This document shows, piece after piece, positions 8,783 through 16,662 of a stretch of 64,000 nt of DNA. The notes below the pieces were generated by a model. That model did no database searches, had not been told where the DNA came from, and was given only the letters and a program-made list of their open reading frames with translations. The stretch is from Nocardia alba NBRC 108234 (GTDB taxonomy: Bacteria > Actinomycetota > Actinomycetes > Mycobacteriales > Mycobacteriaceae), in contig NZ_BDAX01000002.1 in assembly GCF_001612665.1 (NCBI RefSeq), positions 248,001 through 312,000 of the forward strand. Reading direction: 5' to 3'. Within the stretch, counting starts at the first letter, position 1. Each line of letters begins with the position of its first letter. The translations under genes and the position numbers were made by a program.

Positions 8783-9688
8783 GTGCAGGCGGGGTACGAG
8801 TTATCGCATCTGGCGGCCTTGGAGGCCGAGTCGGTGCACATCTTCCGGGAGGTCGCGGCCACGCTCGCGCGACCGGCCCTGCTCTTCTCCGGCGGCAAGG
8901 ACTCCGCCGTGCTGCTGCACCTGGCGCGACGCGCGTTCTGGCCGGCGCCGCTGCCGTTTCCGCTGCTGCACGTGGACACCGGCCACAACTTCGACGAGGT
9001 GATCGAGTTCCGCGACCGCACCGCCGAGCGCACCGGGGCACGGCTCGAGATCGCCCGGGTCCAGGACGACATCGACGCGGGTCGCGCCGTGGAACGTCCC
9101 GGCGGCACCCGCAACCCCCTCCAGACCACCACCCTGCTGCGCGCGATCGGTGAACACCGGTTCGACGCGGCGTTCGGCGGTGCGCGCCGCGACGAGGAGA
9201 AGGCGCGCGCCAAGGAGCGAGTGTTCAGCTTCCGCAACAGTTTCGGCGAATGGGACCCGCGCGCGCAGCGACCCGAGGTGTGGAACCTCTACAACGGACG
9301 CCATCAGCCCGGCGAACACATTCGGGTGTTCCCGCTGTCGAACTGGACCGAGCTCGACATCTGGGAGTACATCGACCGCGAGGCCGTCGAGTTGCCGTCG
9401 CTGTACTACGCGCACCGGCGACAGGTCATCGAACGCGACGGAATGCTGTTGTCGGCGACCCGATTCATCACACCGGCAGCCGGTGAACGGGTCTTCGAGG
9501 CGAGCGTCCGATTCCGCACGGTCGGCGACGCCACCTGCACCGGCTGTGTCGAGAGCACCGCCGACACCGCGGCGAAGGTGATCGCCGAGACCGCCGCCAC
9601 CCGGCTCACCGAACGCGGCGCCACCCGCGCCGACGACCGGATCTCCGAGACCGGCATGGAAGACCGCAAGCGAGAGGGCTATTTCTGA
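8783..9688 (+). CDS. cysD: sulfate adenylyltransferase subunit 2
   Basis: 301 residues, the normal CysD length. The PP-loop SGGKDS (residues 36-41) binds ATP, and the segments GARRDEEKARAKERVFSFR and FPLSNWTELDIWEYI are diagnostic for CysD rather than PAPS reductase. With CysN it makes adenosine 5'-phosphosulfate from sulfate and ATP. Translation starts at GTG 8783. The TGA stop shares one base with the ATG of cysNC (TGATG), so the two are coupled. The position, in front of a DUF1214/SDR/sulfotransferase set and not with sulfite reductase genes, suggests supply of activated sulfate for sulfonation rather than cysteine synthesis. Confidence 0.95.
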   Translation: MQAGYELSHLAALEAESVHIFREVAATLARPALLFSGGKDSAVLLHLARRAFWPAPLPFPLLHVDTGHNFDEVIEFRDRTAERTGARLEIARVQDDIDAGRAVERPGGTRNPLQTTTLLRAIGEHRFDAAFGGARRDEEKARAKERVFSFRNSFGEWDPRAQRPEVWNLYNGRHQPGEHIRVFPLSNWTELDIWEYIDREAVELPSLYYAHRRQVIERDGMLLSATRFITPAAGERVFEASVRFRTVGDATCTGCVESTADTAAKVIAETAATRLTERGATRADDRISETGMEDRKREGYF

Positions 9689-11562
9689 TGCGCCGCAACC
9701 TGTTACGACTGGCGACCGCGGGCAGCGTCGACGACGGCAAGTCCACCCTCATCGGCCGGCTGCTCTACGACTCCAAAACCCTGTTCGACGACCAGCTGGC
9801 CACCATCGAACGCGTCAGCACCGAACGTGGTGGGACGGGAGCCGATCTCGCGCTGGTCACCGACGGCCTGCGCGCCGAGCGCGAGCAGGGCATCACCATC
9901 GACGTCGCCTACCGCTACGTGACGACACCGCGCCGCAAGTTCGTCATCGCCGATACTCCGGGACACGTGCAGTACACCCGCAACATGGTGACCGGCGCGT
10001 CCACCGCGGACCTCGCGCTGATCCTGGTCGACGCCCGCACCGGCGTTTCCGAGCAGACCCGCAGGCACGCGTTCCTCGCGACGCTGCTCGGCGTACCGCA
10101 CCTGGTGGTGTGCGTGAACAAGATGGACCTGGTCGACTGGTCCCAAGAGCGGTTCGAGGAGATCCGCGCCGAATTCGCCGCGTTCGCCGCCAAATTAACG
10201 GTGGGCGATCTGAGCTTCGTGCCCATGTCGGCGCTGCTCGGCGACAATGTCGTCGACGGTTCCGAGCACCTGGACTGGTATCCGGGACCGCCGTTGCTGC
10301 GCCACCTCGAGGACGTCCACATCGCCTCGGACCGCAACCTCATCGATGCCAGGCTGCCGATCCAGTACGTCATCCGGGCGCAGGAGGGACTCGACCACCG
10401 CAGCTACGCGGGCACCATCGCGGGCGGCATCTTCAAGCCCGGCGACGAAGTGGTGGTGCTGCCCGCCGGGCGGACCTCGCAGGTGAAGCAGATCTGGGGT
10501 CCGGGCGGAACGAAGGTCGAGGAGGCGTTCACCGGCATGGCGGTCTCGCTGACCCTCGACGACGACATCGATGTCGGACGCGGCGACCTGCTCGCCCGGC
10601 CCGGTAACCGTCCGCACATCGGCACCGACCTGGACGCGATGGTGTGCTGGTTCTCCGAGGATTCCCAGTTGCGCGAGGGCGCCGAGTACCTGGTGCGCAC
10701 CGCCGCACAGACCTCATCCGCCCAGGTCACGACCATCGACTACCGCCTCGATGTGAACACCCTGCACCGGGTCGAGGACGTCACCACGTTGTCGCTCAAC
10801 GACATCGCGCGCGTCCGGTTGCGCAGCCGTCATCCGCTGCTGTCGGACCCGTACCGGGAGAATCGGCGCACCGGCAGCTTCATCCTCATCGATCCGGTGA
10901 CCGATCGGACCGTGGCCGCCGGGATGGTGACGGGCCGAGAATCCGGGACCGACTCCGCGCGCGGCGACAGCGCACACGTGGCCCCGGCCGTGGTCTGGCA
11001 TCGGTCGGCGGTGAGTCGCGCCGAGCGCGGGCACGCGGGCACGACGGTGTGGTTGACCGGCCTGTCCGGATCGGGCAAGTCCAGCTTGGCGGTCGAGCTG
11101 GAGCGGCAGTTGGTCGCGGCCGGTCGCCCCGCCTACCTGCTCGACGGTGACAATCTGCGGCACGGTCTCAACGCGGGCCTGGGTTTCTCCCCCGCCGACC
11201 GGGACGAGAACGTCCGCCGGGTCGCCGAAGTCGCGGCGCTGTTCGCAGATTCGGGCGCGGTGGCGATCGTGTCGGTGATCAGCCCGTTCGCCGCGCAGCG
11301 CGCCGCCGCCCGGACCACCCACGCCGATCGCGACCTGCCGTTCCACGAAGTGTTCGTCGACACCCCGCTCGCGGAGTGCGAGCGCCGCGACGCCAAGGGC
11401 CTCTACGCGAAAGCCAGGGCGGGCGAACTGCCCGGCTTCACCGGAATCGGCTCGCCCTACGAGCGACCCGACCATGCTGACCTGGTCATCACTCCCGAGC
11501 TCGGTACACCGACCGAGATCGCCGCCCACATCCTCCGAGAGCTAGGAATCGCAGACCGTTGA
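9688..11562 (+). CDS. cysNC: bifunctional sulfate adenylyltransferase subunit 1 / APS kinase
   Basis: 624 residues, a CysN-CysC fusion. The N-terminal GTPase part shows GSVDDGKST (G1), DTPGH (G3) and NKMD (G4), then the EF-Tu-like beta-barrels to about residue 430. The C-terminal APS kinase has its own P-loop GLSGSGKSS (about 458-466) and DGDNLRHGLN. It uses GTP hydrolysis to drive APS synthesis with CysD, then phosphorylates APS to PAPS, the universal sulfonate donor. A following sulfotransferase gene in the same operon gives PAPS an immediate user. The stop overlaps a TTG start of the next gene (TTGA). Confidence 0.95.
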   Translation: MRRNLLRLATAGSVDDGKSTLIGRLLYDSKTLFDDQLATIERVSTERGGTGADLALVTDGLRAEREQGITIDVAYRYVTTPRRKFVIADTPGHVQYTRNMVTGASTADLALILVDARTGVSEQTRRHAFLATLLGVPHLVVCVNKMDLVDWSQERFEEIRAEFAAFAAKLTVGDLSFVPMSALLGDNVVDGSEHLDWYPGPPLLRHLEDVHIASDRNLIDARLPIQYVIRAQEGLDHRSYAGTIAGGIFKPGDEVVVLPAGRTSQVKQIWGPGGTKVEEAFTGMAVSLTLDDDIDVGRGDLLARPGNRPHIGTDLDAMVCWFSEDSQLREGAEYLVRTAAQTSSAQVTTIDYRLDVNTLHRVEDVTTLSLNDIARVRLRSRHPLLSDPYRENRRTGSFILIDPVTDRTVAAGMVTGRESGTDSARGDSAHVAPAVVWHRSAVSRAERGHAGTTVWLTGLSGSGKSSLAVELERQLVAAGRPAYLLDGDNLRHGLNAGLGFSPADRDENVRRVAEVAALFADSGAVAIVSVISPFAAQRAAARTTHADRDLPFHEVFVDTPLAECERRDAKGLYAKARAGELPGFTGIGSPYERPDHADLVITPELGTPTEIAAHILRELGIADR

Positions 11563-12776
11563 CCCACTCCAGTACCGCCACCGAATCCGGAGCCGGCGCG
11601 CCACCGGAACCGCTCACCGCGCCGTTCCTCGCCGCGGTGGCCCAGGCCGAAACACTCATCGCCGGAGCGGAATTCGTCCGCGACGAGCAGGACCTCGCCG
11701 AGGGCTACGACTATCTGGCCGCCAGTGTCGCTGCCTGCCTTCGCCTGTCGGGCGCGCACGGCACCTCGCATCCCTACTTCGTGTCCTCGACGGGTCCGTA
11801 CGCCAAAATGGGCCTGGATAATCCGGACACGCTCTACTACCACGCGACGATCGAGCCGACCGCCGAGTACCTGGTGAGCGGGGTCCGCGGCAGCACCGTC
11901 GATCTCAGTTTCCAGGTACTCAAAGGCGACTACACCGCGACCGATGTGCCCGGCGGCGCCGACGCGTTCGATGACCGGCGCATCCCGATCACCGCCGACG
12001 GCAGCTTCTCGCTTCGCTTCGGACCCCCGAAAGCCGATGCCGGGCCGGACTACTTCCCACTCGGGGACGGTGCGTCCATGCTCGCCGTGCGCGAGGTCTA
12101 CAGCGATTGGACCGAGCACAAGGGTTCGATCCGGATCGAGCGCGTCGATACTGTCGGCACCGCACCGGTGGAACCGGATCTCGCCCGTCTGCGCAAACGG
12201 TACGGCGCGGCGGCGAAGATGCTGCTCACCCGCGTGCACACCTGGTTCAACTTTCCGAAGTGGTTCTATCTCGATCTGCCGGTGAACACCCTCACCGCGC
12301 CCCGGCTCACCCCCGGTGGACTGAGCACCCAGTACTCCTCGGTGGGCCATTTCGATCTGGCCGACGATCAGGCACTGGTGATCACCGTCCCGAAATCCGA
12401 TGCGCCGTATCAGGGCTTCCAGCTGGGCAGTCTCTGGTACATCTCGCTGGACTACGTCAACCACCAGACCAGCCTCAATCACTCTCAGGCCCAGGTGGAT
12501 TCGGACGGCCTGATCCGCATGGTGGTGAGCAAGCAGGACCCGGGCATCGCGAACTGGATCGAGACCACCGGCCGCACCCGTGGCATCTTGCAGTTCCGGT
12601 GGCAGCGCACCGATCGGCCGATGACCGAGTCCGATGGTCCGACGATCGTGGTCGTACCGATCGACGCTGTCGCACAACACCTTCCGTATTTCGAAGACAA
12701 CCGAATCGACGCCGCTGGTTGGCGCGATCGGATCGCCGCCCGGCAGCGGGCATTCGCCGAGAGGATGCTGGGATGA
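11559..12776 (+). CDS. DUF1214-domain protein
   Basis: 405 residues, beginning at a TTG that overlaps the cysNC stop by 4 bp. Conserved features of the DUF1214/DUF1254 group are seen: MGLDNPDTLYYHATI near the N-terminus, and a C-terminal beta-rich DUF1214 region (YSSVGHFDLADDQALVITVPKSDAPYQGFQLGSLWYISLDYVNHQTSLN). No enzymatic residues can be assigned, and no signal peptide is evident. The tight coupling on both sides (ATGA with the following SDR) says it works in the same process as the sulfotransferase, perhaps in binding or presenting the lipid or steroid acceptor; that is speculation. Confidence 0.75.
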   Translation: MTHSSTATESGAGAPPEPLTAPFLAAVAQAETLIAGAEFVRDEQDLAEGYDYLAASVAACLRLSGAHGTSHPYFVSSTGPYAKMGLDNPDTLYYHATIEPTAEYLVSGVRGSTVDLSFQVLKGDYTATDVPGGADAFDDRRIPITADGSFSLRFGPPKADAGPDYFPLGDGASMLAVREVYSDWTEHKGSIRIERVDTVGTAPVEPDLARLRKRYGAAAKMLLTRVHTWFNFPKWFYLDLPVNTLTAPRLTPGGLSTQYSSVGHFDLADDQALVITVPKSDAPYQGFQLGSLWYISLDYVNHQTSLNHSQAQVDSDGLIRMVVSKQDPGIANWIETTGRTRGILQFRWQRTDRPMTESDGPTIVVVPIDAVAQHLPYFEDNRIDAAGWRDRIAARQRAFAERMLG

Positions 12777-13558
12777 GCGGGGCGCTGTTGGACGGCAAGG
12801 TCGTCGTCGTTTCCGGGGTCGGACCGGGTCTGGGCCGGTCGATCTGTCTGGAGGCGGCCGCGGCGGGGGCGACGGTCGTGCTCGCCGCGCGTACCGAATC
12901 GCGGCTGCTCGAGGTGGCGGCCGAGATCGAGGCCGCGGGCGGCGCCACGCTGAGTGTGCCCACCGACATCACCGATGAGGCGGCGGTCAGCACGCTCGTG
13001 GCACGCACCGTCGACACCTTCGGCCGGGTCGACGCACTGGTGAACAACGCGTTCTCGGTGCCGTCGATGAAGCCGCTCGATCGCACCGATTTCGACCACA
13101 TCCGATCGAGCCTGGATATGACAGTGCTCGGTGGCCTGCGGATGACGCAGGCGTTCGCGCCCGCTCTCGCCGAGGCCAACGGCGCTGTGGTGATGATCAA
13201 TTCGATGGTCGTGCGACACTCCGAGCCGCGTTACGGCAGCTACAAACTCACCAAGGCCGCACTGCTGGCCATGTCGCAGACCCTGGCTACCGAGCTCGGC
13301 GGCAAGGGCGTGCGGGTCAACAGTGTGCTGCCCGGCTACATCTGGACCGATCAGCTGAAGTGGTACTTCGGTCAGGTCGCCGAGAAGTACGGCATCACCG
13401 TCGAGCAGGTCTATGAGCAGACCGCGTCGAAATCGGATCTGAAGCGGTTGCCCGAGCCCGAGGAAATCGCCCGCGCGGTGGTGTTCCTCGCCTCCGATTG
13501 GTCGTCGGCGATCACCGGTCAGACCCTCGACGTCAACTGCGGCGAATACCACAACTAG
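12773..13558 (+). CDS. short-chain dehydrogenase/reductase
   Basis: 261 residues, classical SDR. The glycine-rich coenzyme loop (SGVGPGLG), NNA, catalytic Ser in MINSM and the Tyr-x3-Lys pair in YGSYKLTKAAL are all present. The start overlaps the DUF1214 stop (ATGA), and an AGGAG sequence overlapping its own stop serves the next gene. It would interconvert a hydroxyl and a ketone on the substrate. Sitting between DUF1214 and the sulfotransferase, it may generate the alcohol that becomes sulfated; this is inferred from order only. Confidence 0.88.
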   Translation: MSGALLDGKVVVVSGVGPGLGRSICLEAAAAGATVVLAARTESRLLEVAAEIEAAGGATLSVPTDITDEAAVSTLVARTVDTFGRVDALVNNAFSVPSMKPLDRTDFDHIRSSLDMTVLGGLRMTQAFAPALAEANGAVVMINSMVVRHSEPRYGSYKLTKAALLAMSQTLATELGGKGVRVNSVLPGYIWTDQLKWYFGQVAEKYGITVEQVYEQTASKSDLKRLPEPEEIARAVVFLASDWSSAITGQTLDVNCGEYHN

Positions 13559-13570
13559 GAGCTTGTCGAA

Positions 13571-14704
13571 ATGACTGTGCGCACCGATGTCGGCACCGTG
13601 GCCGACCTGCACGCCTCAGCAACCAAACTCACCGGTCTCACCGATTTCGGGGCCGACGACTACACCGAGGCGTTGCAGGTGCTGCTCGACTCGTATCGCG
13701 ACGAGGCCGGGCTCACCGAACTCGGCTCCAAGATGTCGCGCTTCTTCCTTCGCGGCACGCTGGTCGCCCGTGCGCTGAGTGAAGCGGCCTGGGCGGCGAA
13801 CCCCGGCTACGCCGAAACACCGGTCACCCGGCCCATTTTCGTCACCGGCCTGCCCCGCACCGGCACCACGGCGCTGCACCGACTGCTGGTCGCCGACCCG
13901 GCCAACCAGGGGCTCGAGATGTGGCTGACCGACTTCCCCCAGCCGCGACCACCGCGCGCGGACTGGGATCACAACCCCGCCTACCAGCAGATCGACGCGG
14001 GCCTGCGCCAACACCAGGTGCAAAACCCCGAGTTCATGGGCCTGCACTACATGAGCGCCGCCGATGTGGAGGAATGCTGGCAACTGCTGCGTCAGTCGGG
14101 CACGTCGCACTCCTTCGAATGTCTGGCCTACGTGCCGGGCTACGCGCGGTGGCTGGCAGGCCAGGACTGGACATCCGCCTACGCGCGCCACCGTCGCAAC
14201 CTGCAACTGATCGGTATGAACGACACCCGCCGCTGGGTGCTCAAGAATCCCAGCCATCTGTTCTGCCTGGACGCCCTGCTGGCGAACTACCCCGACGCCA
14301 TCGTCATCCAGACCCATCGCGACCCCGCCACCATCATCCCGTCGGTGTGCAGTCTCAACGAGCACGCCACCCGAGGCTGGTCGACCGTCTTCACCGGCGA
14401 CACCATCGGGCGCACCCAGCTCGACCTCTGGGCACGCGGCCTGGCGGAGTTCACCGCCGCCCGTACTCGCCACCCCGAGGCCACCTTTATCGACGTCGAC
14501 TTCGACGACCTGCGCACCGACCCCCTCGGCGTCGTCGACCGGATCTACACCAGCACCGGAACCACCTTCACGCCCGAGGCCCGAACAGCCGTCACCGCAC
14601 TCGACCAGGAGAGCCGCACGGGCGACCGCAAAGCCACCCACCACTACTCCCTCGCCGACTACGGATTGTCCGAGGAGATGGTCGCCGAACGATTCCAGCG
14701 ATGA
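13571..14704 (+). CDS. PAPS-dependent sulfotransferase
   Basis: 377 residues of the Sulfotransfer_3-type family. The 5'-phosphosulfate loop is TGLPRTGTTALHR (about residues 91-103), and the 3'-phosphate site is represented by THRDPATIIPSVCS. A Lys-rich ending typical of stand-alone bacterial enzymes is absent, as expected for this family. Ribosome site AGGAG lies 9 bp before the ATG. It transfers sulfonate from PAPS, made by the upstream cysD and cysNC products, to a hydroxyl on an unknown acceptor. Related actinobacterial enzymes act on lipids, glycolipids or sterols. It is the last gene of the operon and is followed by a strong terminator hairpin. Confidence 0.88.
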   Translation: MTVRTDVGTVADLHASATKLTGLTDFGADDYTEALQVLLDSYRDEAGLTELGSKMSRFFLRGTLVARALSEAAWAANPGYAETPVTRPIFVTGLPRTGTTALHRLLVADPANQGLEMWLTDFPQPRPPRADWDHNPAYQQIDAGLRQHQVQNPEFMGLHYMSAADVEECWQLLRQSGTSHSFECLAYVPGYARWLAGQDWTSAYARHRRNLQLIGMNDTRRWVLKNPSHLFCLDALLANYPDAIVIQTHRDPATIIPSVCSLNEHATRGWSTVFTGDTIGRTQLDLWARGLAEFTAARTRHPEATFIDVDFDDLRTDPLGVVDRIYTSTGTTFTPEARTAVTALDQESRTGDRKATHHYSLADYGLSEEMVAERFQR

Positions 14705-14711
14705 CATCTGC

Positions 14712-14742
14712 CCTGCCCGCGCGATTCGGTCGTGCGGGCAGG
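14712..14742 (+). terminator. intrinsic terminator of the sulfation operon
   Basis: A 12-bp stem with one GT wobble (CCTGCCCGCGCG / CGTGCGGGCAGG) and a 7-nt loop starts 8 bp after the sulfotransferase stop. It lies between two convergent genes. Confidence 0.75.
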
Positions 14743-14771
14743 TTGTCCGTTCTCACCCCGGGATCCGGAGT

Positions 14772-15365
14772 TCACTCCCCGGCCTGCGCCGAATCCATGG
14801 CCGCGAGCAGGGCCGCGCCCCGGGGTGAGATCCGGTAGCCGGTGCCCAAGCTGACGGTCAGGCCGAGGTTCTTCAGCTTGCGCACGTTGAGTTTGAAGCG
14901 GTACGGGTCACGACGGAGTTCCTCGGCCAGGTCCGGCGCCCGAGTCGCGGGCCGCCGCTGGATGATTCGGAGCGTGTCGTGGGTCCACGGGCCCTCGGGA
15001 TCGGTGCGGTCCAGGCGGGCGAGGCGGGCGGCCAAGGCCTCGATATCGTCGATCCGGGCGTCGGCGGCCAACGCGTCGCGCGGATCCTCCTCGGCGAGAT
15101 AGCGGATCCGCAGCAGGTAGATCGGGTCCTGTGGGGCGCCTCTGAGGTCGGCGACCACGTCGGCGGGTGCGTCGTATCCCGCGGCACGCGCGTCCTCGAC
15201 GCTGATCTGCTCGGCGGTGACCGTCGACATCCGGTCGACGGCGATGCGGCCCGCACCGGTGCGGTAGATCTTGCCTTCGGTGGCCTGCCGATGACGCCAC
15301 CGGCGAAAGAGCACCGTCACCGCCCCGCTGCGGATGCCTGCCCAGCGCTGCTTCTCGATCAGCAT
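14772..15365 (-). CDS. ASCH/PUA-like domain protein with C-terminal winged helix
   Basis: 197 residues, cytoplasmic. Residues 1-110 (MLIEKQRWAGIRSGAVTVLFRRWR... ISVEDARAAGY... DPIYLLRIRYL) look like the small beta-barrel ASCH/PUA fold found as a short stand-alone protein in actinobacteria. The C-terminal 80 residues (APDLAEELRRDPYRFKLNVRKLKNLGLTVSLGTGYRISPRGAALL) read as a winged helix. ASCH proteins are thought to bind RNA or nucleosides; the function here is unknown. It is convergent with the sulfotransferase and separated from it by a terminator. Confidence 0.65.
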   Translation of the reverse strand: MLIEKQRWAGIRSGAVTVLFRRWRHRQATEGKIYRTGAGRIAVDRMSTVTAEQISVEDARAAGYDAPADVVADLRGAPQDPIYLLRIRYLAEEDPRDALAADARIDDIEALAARLARLDRTDPEGPWTHDTLRIIQRRPATRAPDLAEELRRDPYRFKLNVRKLKNLGLTVSLGTGYRISPRGAALLAAMDSAQAGE

Positions 15366-15617
15366 GCGAGCGCCGACCGGCCGGGGTGGATCGTGGTCGG
15401 TTCGTCCTCGATCATCTCGCCAGGCTATCGCGAGCAGCGCCGGGCAGGGTACCCCGCGCGTCCCGTTCGGAGGGCATCCACCGGTCTCGATACACAGCCG
15501 ACTCCCAGCCTGGTCCCACCGGGCTCGACGGTTGCGCCGCGAAGATTCAGCTATCGGCCGCGCATTCGAGCCGGCCGACGATCTCGCCGGTGAGATCGAC
15601 GATCAGGAGGTACGTGG

Positions 15618-15854
15618 ATGAGAATCAAGTCGACAGTGGCCAAGACCGCGGTGGCGGGCACTCTCGCACTCGGAGTGCTGGGCACCACGGCCGCCGTGGC
15701 GAGCGCCGACCCCGGTGAGCACGACCAGCAGCGGCCCCAGCAGGGCCAGGAGCATCGGCCGCAGCAACAGCCGCAGCAACAGCAGGAGCACCACCGCGAC
15801 GAGGCGCCGCAGCACGGTTTCTGGTTCTTCGGCACCTGGGTTCCCCTGCCCTGA
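15618..15854 (+). CDS. small secreted Gln/His-rich peptide
   Basis: 78 residues. A good signal peptide (MRIKSTVAKTAVAGTLALGV...) ends at AVASA|DP. The mature peptide of about 48 residues is strongly biased to Gln, His, Glu and Pro (HDQQRPQQGQEHRPQQQPQQ), then closes with an aromatic tail (GFWFFGTWVPLP). Ribosome site AGGAGG is at 15605-15610, ideally spaced. A perfect terminator follows 6 bp after the stop, so this is a complete single-gene unit. The His/Gln composition could bind metal, but no family is recognised. Confidence 0.75.
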   Translation: MRIKSTVAKTAVAGTLALGVLGTTAAVASADPGEHDQQRPQQGQEHRPQQQPQQQQEHHRDEAPQHGFWFFGTWVPLP

Positions 15855-15860
15855 ACCCAG

Positions 15861-15888
15861 CGCGGACCCGGCGTTTGCCGGGTCCGCG
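15861..15888 (+). terminator. intrinsic terminator after the small secreted peptide
   Basis: A perfect 12-bp stem (CGCGGACCCGGC / GCCGGGTCCGCG) with a GTTT loop lies 6 bp downstream of the stop codon. Confidence 0.8.
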
Positions 15889-15971
15889 GTGCTCGGGTGC
15901 GAGTTGCGCTGCGGGACTTGACTATCCAGTTCGAGAAACCCATCCGTGGCGAGGTCGGTGACGAATGGATT

Positions 15972-16030
15972 GCAGGCGGGTCGGCACCGATAACCGGTAC
16001 CATTCACTCCCCTGAAGCCGACCCGCCTGC
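15972..16030. repeat. 14-bp perfect inverted repeat in a convergent intergenic region
   Basis: GCAGGCGGGTCGGC (15972-15985) and its exact complement (16017-16030) flank a 31-nt loop containing ACCGGT. It lies between the small peptide terminator and the 3' end of the MarR gene. It may terminate the MarR transcript, although the loop is unusually long for that. Confidence 0.6.
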
Positions 16031-16076
16031 TTTCACCGGCACCGAACAGCGTCCGGCCCACCTCGAGTGACCCTGC

Positions 16077-16556
16077 TCAGAGCCCGTCGGACCGGGCGGT
16101 GGCCGCCGGGTTCGTGGCATCGCGGATCACGCGCAGTCCGGTGATCAAGCCGTCGAGTTGCGCGGGGGTCAGCTGACCGGTGAGCCATTGTTCGAGGGCG
16201 GCGAGGTAGTCGGGCAGGACCTGCTCGAGGCGACGAATGCCCGCATCGGTCAGTACCGCGTAGGCGCTGCGCCGATCAGCCGGGTCGAGTCGGCGTTCGA
16301 CCAGTCCCGCCGTGGCCAGTCGGTCGACCAGCCGGGTGACGCCGCTGGTCGAGAGCTCGGTTTGCGTGGCCAGATCCGACATCCGCAGGCGGCAGCCCGG
16401 GGAGCGGCTCAGTCTCAGCAGAGCATTGAGGTCCAGGCCCGAGAGCCCGTGCGCCTTCCAGGTCGGCTCGAGTTTGGCGATGAGCCCACTGTGCGCCTCG
16501 AAGAGCAGACCGGAGATGGTGAAGCGGGGGTCGTCGAACAGCTCGCGCACGGACAT
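16077..16556 (-). CDS. MarR-family regulator
   Basis: 159 residues. The MarR winged helix is clear: LSGLDLNALLRLSRSPGCRLRMSDLATQTELSTSGVTRLVDRLATAGLVERRLDPADRRSAYAVLT, with the DxRS wing motif. N- and C-terminal helices form the dimer interface of the family. It is divergent from an SGNH hydrolase gene across a 106-bp gap full of palindromes. It therefore probably represses both that gene and itself and is released by a small, perhaps phenolic or lipidic, ligand. Confidence 0.9.
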   Translation of the reverse strand: MSVRELFDDPRFTISGLLFEAHSGLIAKLEPTWKAHGLSGLDLNALLRLSRSPGCRLRMSDLATQTELSTSGVTRLVDRLATAGLVERRLDPADRRSAYAVLTDAGIRRLEQVLPDYLAALEQWLTGQLTPAQLDGLITGLRVIRDATNPAATARSDGL

Positions 16557-16569
16557 AGCGCCACTCTAG

Positions 16570-16655
16570 CCAATATTTGCCATGCGGATAGTTGACACGC
16601 GGAATATCTGCGGGTATTTCTATGCATAGACATTATTCCGCACCGCAAATATTGG
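16570..16655. promoter_or_regulatory. divergent promoter with three nested palindromes (MarR operators)
   Basis: Three dyads are nested: CCAATATTTGC (16570-16580) with its complement (16645-16655); GCGGAATA (16599-16606) with TATTCCGC (16634-16641); and a perfect 12-bp palindrome TCTATGCATAGA (16619-16630). A consensus TTGACA (16592-16597) lies 17 bp before TATTTC (16615-16620), a likely plus-strand promoter whose start region is covered by the central palindrome. Confidence 0.6.
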
Positions 16656-16662
16656 AGAGATC

